This document shows, piece after piece, positions 1 through 5,482 of a stretch of DNA of 6,370 nt. Numbering within the stretch: position 1 is the first letter of the stretch; each line of letters starts with the position of its first letter. Below the pieces are notes generated by a model. It was not told the DNA's origin. It saw only the letters and a program-made list of their open reading frames with translations, and made no database searches. The stretch is from contig JAEZCN010000164.1 of the NCBI GenBank assembly GCA_023433515.1, forward strand, positions 1-6,370, read 5' to 3'. Origin of the DNA: Pseudomonadota bacterium (lineage in GTDB: Bacteria > Pseudomonadota > Gammaproteobacteria > Steroidobacterales > Steroidobacteraceae). The position numbers and the translations under genes are program-made.

Positions 1-26
1 ACTTTCCTATTGAGGGCGAATCAGAA

Positions 27-266
27 ATGAGCACGGTGGAACAACAGGTCAAGGCGATCGTCGCCGAACAGTTGGGCGTCAAGGCTGAGCAGGTAGTGAA
101 TGACGCTTCGTTCGTCGATGACCTTGGGGCCGATTCGCTCGATACGGTCGAGTTGGTGATGGCGCTCGAGGAAGAATTCGAAATCGAAATTCCGGACGAA
201 GATGCCGAGAAGATCACGACCGTCAGCCAGGCGATCACCTACATCTCCGATCGTCGCAAGTCCTGA
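27..266 (+). CDS. acpP: Acyl carrier protein AcpP
   Basis: Small acidic carrier protein of 79 residues that holds growing acyl chains as thioesters on a 4'-phosphopantetheine arm during cytosolic type II fatty acid synthesis. The attachment site is the DSL motif, with Ser37 (Met counted as 1) inside LGADSLDTVELVMALEEEF, a near-perfect match to the bacterial ACP helix II recognition region. Helix I (about residues 3-15) and the conserved IPDEDAEKI segment are also present, and length is normal for the family. The ATG is preceded by a GAGGG at 12-16 with a 10-nt gap, slightly long. GC over 61-240 is about 56% by direct count, clearly lower than the following genes, as expected for an acidic, highly expressed protein. 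It is followed by a 74-nt gap with a hairpin and then fabF, its usual neighbour. Its promoter must lie left of the window. Identity is essentially certain. Confidence 0.98.
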   Translation: MSTVEQQVKAIVAEQLGVKAEQVVNDASFVDDLGADSLDTVELVMALEEEFEIEIPDEDAEKITTVSQAITYISDRRKS

Positions 267-278
267 GTTTCGTTCCGC

Positions 279-312
279 GGAGGCGCGCCCAGGAATGGTC
301 CCGCGCCCCTTT
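279..312 (+). terminator. GC-rich hairpin between acpP and fabF, possible partial terminator or mRNA-end stem
   Basis: Bases 282-287 (GGCGCG) pair perfectly with 302-307 (CGCGCC). The stem can extend outward by G279-C309 and G280-C308 around a bulged A281. Inside, CCA (289-291) pairs with TGG (296-298) around a GGAA tetraloop of the stable GNRA class. Only three T residues (310-312) follow, so this is a weak intrinsic terminator at best. Inference: it may stop or protect part of the acpP transcript, so that more acyl carrier protein than FabF is made. It lies wholly within the 74-nt gap between acpP and fabF. Confidence 0.4.
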
Positions 313-329
313 CCATCGCCCTCATCACT

Positions 330-336
330 AAGAGGA
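330..336 (+). promoter_or_regulatory. Ribosome binding site that supports the GTG start of fabF
   Basis: The sequence AAGAGGA ends 4 nt before the GTG at 341. The spacing is short but usable. It supports GTG as the true start, because the protein then opens with KRRVVVTGLGIVSPVG, the standard N-terminus of KAS II enzymes, and no ATG is available nearby in frame. Confidence 0.6.
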
Positions 337-340
337 TAGT

Positions 341-1588
341 GTGTCCAAGCGACGCGTCGTCGTTACCGGGCTCGGTATCGTTTCGCCGGTAGGCAGCGAC
401 ATTGCCACGGCATGGGCCGCGATCCTCGCGGGCAAGAGCGGCATCAAGCCGATCACACGCATCGATGCGACTCCGTTCGCGACCCGGTTCGCGGGCGAGG
501 TCGAAGGCTTCGATGTGGCCAGTTACATCGCACCCAAGGAAGCCCGTCGCATGGATCCGTTCATGCATTACGGCATGGGCGCGGGTATCCAGGCGGTGAC
601 GGATTCCGGCTTGGACTTCTCGAAGGAAAACGGCGATCTCTGCGGAGCCATCATGGGCTCGGGGATAGGCGGGCTCGCGGGCATCGAGGATGAAGCGATC
701 AACTGGGAACGGACGCACAACCCCAAGAAGACGTCGCCGTTCTACATCCCGAGCACCATCGGCAACATGGTCGCGGGGCATTTGAGCATCAGGTTCGGGC
801 TGAGAGGTCCCAACCTGGGCGTGGTCAGCGCGTGCACGACCTCGACGCACGCCATCGGTTTCGCGATGCGCTGCATCCAGTATGGCGACGCGGACATCGT
901 GATCGCCGGTGGTTCCGAGTGCGCGACGACACCGACGGCACTGGCGGGATTCAGCCAGGCGCGGGCGCTGTCCGAGCGCAACGACGATCCGCAGGGCGCG
1001 AGCCGTCCCTGGGACAAGGACCGCGACGGGTTCGTCATGGGTGACGGCGGTGGCGCCATGATCCTCGAGGAGCTCGAGCACGCGAAGGCTCGCGGCGCGA
1101 AGATCTATGCCGAGATCATCGGCTTCGGCATGAGCGGCGATGCGTACCACATCACCGCGCCGCCGGAAGACGGCGCGGGCGCGAGGCTCGCGATGACGAA
1201 CGCGCTGCGCGACGCGCAGCTGAATCCGGCCGACATCCATTACCTCAACGCGCATGCGACCTCGACACCGCTCGGCGACAAGGCCGAGACGATCGCGATC
1301 AAGAATGCGTTCGGCGACTACGCGTACAAGCTGCCCGTGAGCTCGACGAAGTCGATGACCGGGCACCTGCTCGGTGCCGCCGGCGTGGCGGAGGCGATCT
1401 TCTCGGTGCTCGCGATCCGCGACAACGTCGCGCCGCCGACGATCAACCTGCAGACGCCGGATCCGGAATGCGACCTCGACTACGTGCCCAATACGGCGCG
1501 CCAGGTCGCAATCGACGCCGCGCTGTCGAACTCGTTCGGATTCGGCGGCACCAACGGCTCGCTGATCTTCCGCCGTTTCAAGGGCTGA
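341..1588 (+). CDS. fabF: Beta-ketoacyl-ACP synthase II (KAS II, FabF)
   Basis: Condensing enzyme that joins malonyl-ACP to an acyl-ACP with loss of CO2, elongating fatty acids in the cytosol; in E. coli the family also handles C16:1 to C18:1 elongation. The protein has 415 residues (E. coli FabF about 413) with the thiolase fold. All catalytic residues are visible: nucleophile Cys165 in VSACTTSTHAI, His305 in NAHATSTPLGD, Lys337 and His342 in SSTKSMTGHLLGAAG. These sit two residues later than E. coli Cys163, His303, Lys335 and His340. The glycine-rich SFGFGGTN loop, containing the gating phenylalanines at 399 and 401, is intact. The start is GTG with AAGAGGA upstream. It lies directly after acpP, its substrate carrier, the classic arrangement. 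FabB is the main alternative, but the overall motifs and the acpP-fabF pairing favour FabF. Nothing is broken. Confidence 0.97.
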   Translation: MSKRRVVVTGLGIVSPVGSDIATAWAAILAGKSGIKPITRIDATPFATRFAGEVEGFDVASYIAPKEARRMDPFMHYGMGAGIQAVTDSGLDFSKENGDLCGAIMGSGIGGLAGIEDEAINWERTHNPKKTSPFYIPSTIGNMVAGHLSIRFGLRGPNLGVVSACTTSTHAIGFAMRCIQYGDADIVIAGGSECATTPTALAGFSQARALSERNDDPQGASRPWDKDRDGFVMGDGGGAMILEELEHAKARGAKIYAEIIGFGMSGDAYHITAPPEDGAGARLAMTNALRDAQLNPADIHYLNAHATSTPLGDKAETIAIKNAFGDYAYKLPVSSTKSMTGHLLGAAGVAEAIFSVLAIRDNVAPPTINLQTPDPECDLDYVPNTARQVAIDAALSNSFGFGGTNGSLIFRRFKG

Positions 1589-1637
1589 TCCGGCCTGGGG
1601 GCCGCCGCCCTTGATAAAGCGCGGGCATGATCGAGCA

Positions 1638-3008
1638 ATGAACGCGCCTCACGTCGTAAAAGTCGCTGCTCCCGGCAGCGCATTGCGCGCACTCGCGGCC
1701 GCCGACCCGGAGCGTTACCCCGTCCTGTTCGAGAGCGCCGCGGAGGGTCCGCTCGCGCGCTTCAGCATTCTCGCGGCCGCGCCGCGCGCCACGTTGTGGC
1801 GCGGTTCCTCGGGCACACTGGGTGCGAGTGGTTTGACCCTCTCGCCGGGCGGATTCCTCGACAATCTCGAACACTGGTATCGCGCCGAATCCCGTTCACT
1901 GGCCCGACCTTCGAACCTGCCATTCGTGGGCGGCTGGATCGTGTACGCCGGATATGAGCTGGCCGCGGAGATCGAGCGCAGCCTGCAGCTGCCGCGAGCA
2001 CGCTCGCCGCTGAGCGCCTTCGCGCTGCGGGTCGCGACGCTCGCCGTGCACGACCTCGCGACCGGGGAAGTTTTCGCGGTGGCCGAGGAGGGTGCCAGCG
2101 AGGCGCAGGCACGTCTCATCGCCGATCTCGAAGCCGCCGGCGGCCGTGTCGCGGACGACGCCGTGGCGCCGCTGCCGCTCGCGACGCTGCGCGAAGAGTT
2201 GCCCGAGAAGTACCTGGAGCGCGTGCGCGCGGCTCAGCGGCACATCGCCGCGGGAGACGTCTACCAGGCGAACCTGTCGCGGCCCTGGCGGCTGACCTTG
2301 AAAGAGCCTGCCGATCCCGCGCGAGTTTACGCCGCGCTTCGCACCGCCAATCCCGCGCCGTTCGCCGCGAGCGCGCGTTTCTCCGGAATGACCATCCTTT
2401 CGTCGTCGCCGGAGCGGCTGCTCAGCATCTCGGGCCGCGAGATCGCGACGCGTCCGATCGCGGGAACGCGGCCGAGACTCGGCTCGCCCGAGGCGGATCG
2501 CCGCGCGATCGCCGAACTCGTCGCGCATCCGAAGGAGCGCGCCGAACACGTGATGCTCATCGATCTCGAACGCAACGATCTCGGACGGGTGTGCGAGGCA
2601 GGCAGCGTGCGCGTCGACGAATACATGGTCACCGAGACCTACGCGCACGTGCACCACATCGTGTCGAACGTGCGCGGCATCCTGCGCGCCGATCGCTCGC
2701 CCGTGGATGCGTTGCGCGCATTGTTTCCGGGCGGCACGATCACGGGATGTCCGAAGGTGCGTTGCATGCAGATCATCGCCGCGCTCGAGGGTGAGGGACG
2801 CGGTCCCTACACCGGGTCGCTCGGGTGGATAGGCGTGGACGGCGACGCGGACTTCAACATCCTCATCCGCACGCTTTCGATGGATGGGGCGGAGGTCGAG
2901 CTGCGCGCGGGTGCTGGCATAGTCGCGGATTCGGATCCGGAGCGCGAGCTCGAGGAAACACGCGCGAAGGCCCGCGGCATGTTGCGCGCGTTCGAGTGGA
3001 TGACGTGA
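1638..3008 (+). CDS. pabB: Aminodeoxychorismate synthase component I (PabB), PIAGT type
   Basis: With the glutaminase PabA, this enzyme aminates chorismate to 4-amino-4-deoxychorismate, the first step of p-aminobenzoate synthesis for folate. It has 456 residues from ATG 1638, near E. coli PabB (453). Motifs in order: LFES near residues 30-33, GGWIVYAGYEL, GDVYQANLSR (206-215), PIAGT (273-277), LIDLERNDLGRV, HVHHIVSNVRG, FPGGTITGCPKVR (363-375) and the AGAGIVADSDPE end motif. QANL, HVHH and PGGxITG are PabB signatures; TrpE usually has QVVxS, HVMH and PAGTLSG. However, residue 275 is Ala where E. coli PabB has the covalent catalytic Lys274, a TrpE-like feature also known in a PabB subclass. 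The adjoining pabC supports PabB. A TTG at 1611 would add nine poorly family-like residues. The ATG has no good ribosome site, but the TGA of a four-codon frame overlaps it. TrpE is the alternative, less likely. Confidence 0.9.
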   Translation: MNAPHVVKVAAPGSALRALAAADPERYPVLFESAAEGPLARFSILAAAPRATLWRGSSGTLGASGLTLSPGGFLDNLEHWYRAESRSLARPSNLPFVGGWIVYAGYELAAEIERSLQLPRARSPLSAFALRVATLAVHDLATGEVFAVAEEGASEAQARLIADLEAAGGRVADDAVAPLPLATLREELPEKYLERVRAAQRHIAAGDVYQANLSRPWRLTLKEPADPARVYAALRTANPAPFAASARFSGMTILSSSPERLLSISGREIATRPIAGTRPRLGSPEADRRAIAELVAHPKERAEHVMLIDLERNDLGRVCEAGSVRVDEYMVTETYAHVHHIVSNVRGILRADRSPVDALRALFPGGTITGCPKVRCMQIIAALEGEGRGPYTGSLGWIGVDGDADFNILIRTLSMDGAEVELRAGAGIVADSDPERELEETRAKARGMLRAFEWMT

Positions 3009-3826
3009 GCGGCGCGCTCGTCAGCTGGATAGATGGAGTGCGAGGCGATGCGGTTCCCGCCGACGATCGTGGCCTGCAGTACGGCGATGGTCTGTTCGAA
3101 ACGATCCTGATCCGCGCCAACCGGCCGCGTTTTCTCGAAGCGCACATGTTGCGACTGTCGCAGGGGCTCGCGCGGCTCGGAATCCCCTTCGGTGAGTTCG
3201 ATGCGCTGCGCGCGGAGATTTCGGCGGCCGCCGCGCAGGCGCCCGCGCTCGCCGTGCTCAAGATCATCGTCACGCGCGGCAGCGCGCGGCGGCGAGGTTA
3301 TGCGCCCTCCCACGAGCGGCCACGTCGCATCGTGTCGCTGTGGCCTGCCGCCGGGCTGGCGGACCTCGAGGCAGGTGTGGCGCTGCGAATCGCGCAGCTG
3401 CGCGTCGCGGACTACTCATCGCTCGCGGGACTCAAGCATCTCAATCGGCTCGAGAACGTACTGGCCGCGGCGGAAGAGAGCGGCGGGTCATTCGAGTCGC
3501 TGTTGCTCGATACGCACGGCAATATCGTCTCCGGCGTAATGAGCAACTTCTTCGTCGTGAAAGCGGGAAAACTCGCGACGCCTCCGGTGGATCGCGTGGG
3601 CGTCGCGGGCATCATGCGCGGAATCGTGCTGCGCGAGGCGCCGCGCCTGCGTATCCCCGTGGACGTGCGCCCGCTTTCGCTGGCCGACGTCCAGGAGGCG
3701 GACGAGGCCTTCATCACGAATGCGCGCCTCGGAGTTGTGCCCGTGCGCAGCGTCGGCGAGCATGGCTTCGGCATGAATCCCGTTTCGCTCAAGATTCGTG
3801 GACACATCGAGGCGCTCGATGCGTAA
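3005..3826 (+). CDS. pabC: Aminodeoxychorismate lyase (PabC), class IV PLP enzyme
   Basis: PLP-dependent lyase that splits 4-amino-4-deoxychorismate into p-aminobenzoate and pyruvate, completing the step begun by PabB. It has 273 residues (E. coli PabC 269). Visible family motifs: RGLQYGDGLFETI (22-34), VTRGSARRRGY, LAGLKHLNRLENVLA with the presumed Schiff-base Lys144, and a VMSNFFVV segment followed by GVAGIMRG. The KHLNRLE motif matches E. coli PabC closely and argues against a branched-chain or D-amino-acid aminotransferase. Residue 176 is Ser where Bacillus D-amino-acid aminotransferase has Glu177 and E. coli PabC also has Glu; this residue normally contacts PLP N1. The open frame extends upstream into pabB, but GTG 3005 is chosen because it overlaps the pabB TGA as GTGA, typical of coupled translation, and gives the usual N-terminus SWIDG. 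GTG 2996 is a less likely start. The gene overlaps mltG by 8 nt. Confidence 0.92.
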   Translation: MSGALVSWIDGVRGDAVPADDRGLQYGDGLFETILIRANRPRFLEAHMLRLSQGLARLGIPFGEFDALRAEISAAAAQAPALAVLKIIVTRGSARRRGYAPSHERPRRIVSLWPAAGLADLEAGVALRIAQLRVADYSSLAGLKHLNRLENVLAAAEESGGSFESLLLDTHGNIVSGVMSNFFVVKAGKLATPPVDRVGVAGIMRGIVLREAPRLRIPVDVRPLSLADVQEADEAFITNARLGVVPVRSVGEHGFGMNPVSLKIRGHIEALDA

Positions 3827-4838
3827 GGTGCTGTTGGCTCTCGGCCTGCTGGTACTGATCGCCGCGGCGGGCGGCGCGATCTACTGGCAGCGCATGAACG
3901 CGGCGATGAATGGCGCCGGGCCACACACCGCGGCCGTGCCGCTCGAGGTCAAGCCGGGTGCGACGGTTCGCTCGGTGCTCGCCGAGCTCGAAACGCGCGG
4001 CGCGCTCGCCGATCGGCGCGCGGTCGAACTGCTGCTGAGGATCCGCGGCTCGCCCCAGGTGAAGTCGGGGCGTTACGAAATTCCGGCCCAGGCGAGTGCG
4101 GCGGAGATCCTGCGGCAGCTCGAGGAAGGCCGCGTCGTGTTCGAAGCGCTGACCATCGTCGAAGGATGGACCTTCGCGGACATGCGACGCGCGATCGAGG
4201 CGCATCCGGAGATCCGCGCGACGCTGCGCGGCAAGGACGTCGCCGAGATCATGGCGGCCATCGGCCATCCTGGCGAACATCCCGAGGGACGCTTCTTCCC
4301 CGACACGTATCGTTTCGCGGCGGATACCACCGATCGAGATCTGTACGCCGTCGCGTATCGCAAGATGGCGCAGGCGCTCGAAACCGCCTGGGGCTCGCGC
4401 GCGGAGGGTCTGCCGCTCGCGAATGCGTACGAGGCGTTGATCCTCGCGTCCATCGTCGAGAAGGAGACGGGCCTCGCGAGCGAGCGGCCGCGCATCGCCG
4501 GCGTGTTCGTCACGCGGCTGCGCATGGGCATGCGGCTCGAGACCGATCCGACCGTGATATACGGCCTGGGCGATGCCTACGACGGCAACATCCGCACGCG
4601 CGACCTGCGTACCGACACTCCGTACAACACGCGCACGCGAAAGGGTTTGCCGCCCACACCCATCGCGCTGCCGTCGCGCGACGCGCTCGAGGCCGTGGCG
4701 CATCCGCTCGAAACGGGCGACATCTTCTTCGTCGCGACCGGTGCAGGCGACGGGTCGCACTTCTTTTCCAGGACCTATGAAGAGCACACTGCGGCCGTGA
4801 AACGTTATCTCGCTCGCCTGAGGGAAAATCGCAGATGA
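3819..4838 (+). CDS. mltG: Endolytic murein transglycosylase MltG (YceG family)
   Basis: Inner-membrane lytic transglycosylase that cuts within nascent peptidoglycan glycan strands and is thought to set their length by terminating polymerisation. It has 339 residues (E. coli MltG 340). One N-terminal membrane helix spans roughly residues 4-23 after MRK, giving a short cytoplasmic tail and a periplasmic body. A LysM-like segment (about 40-105, VPLEVKPGATVRSVL onward) precedes the catalytic YceG domain. The predicted catalytic Glu214 lies in LASIVEKETG, equivalent to E. coli Glu218. Other conserved blocks are EGRFFPDTYRF, GMRLETDPTVIYGLGDAYDG, TPYNTRTRKGLPPTPIALPS and the C-terminal GDGSHFFSRTYEEH. 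ATG 3819 is preferred over GTG 3798 because GAGG (3809-3812) stands 6 nt upstream and the protein then begins with a normal MRK plus hydrophobic anchor. It overlaps the end of pabC by 8 nt and the start of tmk by 4 nt. Confidence 0.96.
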   Translation: MRKVLLALGLLVLIAAAGGAIYWQRMNAAMNGAGPHTAAVPLEVKPGATVRSVLAELETRGALADRRAVELLLRIRGSPQVKSGRYEIPAQASAAEILRQLEEGRVVFEALTIVEGWTFADMRRAIEAHPEIRATLRGKDVAEIMAAIGHPGEHPEGRFFPDTYRFAADTTDRDLYAVAYRKMAQALETAWGSRAEGLPLANAYEALILASIVEKETGLASERPRIAGVFVTRLRMGMRLETDPTVIYGLGDAYDGNIRTRDLRTDTPYNTRTRKGLPPTPIALPSRDALEAVAHPLETGDIFFVATGAGDGSHFFSRTYEEHTAAVKRYLARLRENRR

Positions 4839-5482
4839 GGCCAGCACGATTCATCACCCTCGAAGGCATCGAAGGCGCGGGGAAGACCACGGTCGCCGAG
4901 CGCATCACGCAGGCCCTGCGGGCGCGCGGCATCACCGTGCACGCGACGCGCGAGCCGGGCGGCACGAAAGTCGCCGAGGGGATCCGCTCGCTCGTGCTCA
5001 ATCGCGGTGAGGAACACATCAGTGCCACGGCCGAAACCCTGCTCATGTTCGGCGCGCGCCAGGTTCACATCGACAACCTGATTCGCCCGGCGCTCACGCG
5101 TGGCGAGTGGGTGCTGTGCGATCGCTTCACCGATGCCACGCATGCGTACCAGGGAGGCGGACGTGGCGTCGACCGCCGGCTCATCGAGCAACTCGCGCAC
5201 GTCGTGCACGGCGATCTGATGCCCGATTGCACGATCCTCCTGGACGTTCCGGTGCGGGTCGGTCTCGAGCGGATGCAGGCGCGGCGCGGCGTGGTCGACC
5301 GCTTCGAGATCGAATCGGCGCAGTTCTTCGAGCGCGTACGCAATCGTTATCTCGAACTCGCGAGTGCGTCGCCGGCCCGATTCCGCGTCGTCGACGCGAC
5401 CGCGAAACTCGACGAAGTGTGCGACCAGGCCGTCGCCGCGCTCGAGGAATTCTTCAAGCTCGACCCGGTGCCCGCGACGTGA
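4835..5482 (+). CDS. tmk: Thymidylate kinase (dTMP kinase, Tmk)
   Basis: Cytosolic kinase that transfers phosphate from ATP to dTMP, giving dTDP, an essential step towards dTTP. It has 215 residues, similar to E. coli Tmk (213). The P-loop GIEGAGKTT (11-19, Lys17) is intact and lacks the P-loop Arg of yeast-type enzymes. The REPGGTKVAEGIRS segment contributes the conserved thymidylate-site Arg. DRF (96-98) is followed by an AYQGGGRG block for base recognition. The LID stretch ARRGVVDRFE (149-158) carries Arg residues, as in the bacterial type II enzymes. ATG 4835 overlaps the mltG stop as ATGA, and GAGGGA at 4820-4825 is a good ribosome site. The gene follows mltG and precedes holB, exactly as in E. 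coli. All key residues seen are present; E. coli has DRH where this one has DRF, and DRF/DRY is common in the family. Confidence 0.97.
   Translation: MRPARFITLEGIEGAGKTTVAERITQALRARGITVHATREPGGTKVAEGIRSLVLNRGEEHISATAETLLMFGARQVHIDNLIRPALTRGEWVLCDRFTDATHAYQGGGRGVDRRLIEQLAHVVHGDLMPDCTILLDVPVRVGLERMQARRGVVDRFEIESAQFFERVRNRYLELASASPARFRVVDATAKLDEVCDQAVAALEEFFKLDPVPAT

Noticed and set aside
239..1366. 375-residue open frame on the - strand opposite fabF
   Set aside because: Arg/His-rich shadow with no recognisable motif. The + strand fabF has every catalytic residue, and high third-position GC removes stops from the opposite strand.
1592..1603. Short GGCC-TGGG-GGCC hairpin after fabF as a terminator
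   Set aside because: The stem is only 4 bp, the loop is small and no T run follows; too weak to call.
1611..1637. TTG start for pabB at 1611
   Set aside because: It adds nine residues with no family counterpart; ATG 1638 gives a normal length. It is not fully excluded, because ATG 1638 lacks a strong ribosome site.
1896..2657. 253-residue open frame on the - strand opposite pabB
   Set aside because: No family features, and it lies fully inside the well-conserved PabB frame.
2825..3004. 60-residue N-terminal extension of the pabC frame
   Set aside because: It lies inside the conserved C-terminal region of PabB, is Arg/Gly-rich and matches nothing in class IV aminotransferases. GTG 3005 gives the usual family length.
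1638..3008. Anthranilate synthase component I (TrpE) as the identity of the PabB gene
   Set aside because: The PIAGT and LFES motifs are TrpE-like, but QANL, HVHH, PGGTITG, the length of 456 residues and the overlap with pabC fit PabB better. Kept only as an alternative.
3789..4847. 352-residue open frame on the - strand opposite mltG
   Set aside because: Spans almost exactly the mltG frame, is Arg-rich and has no domain-like pattern; a GC-driven shadow.
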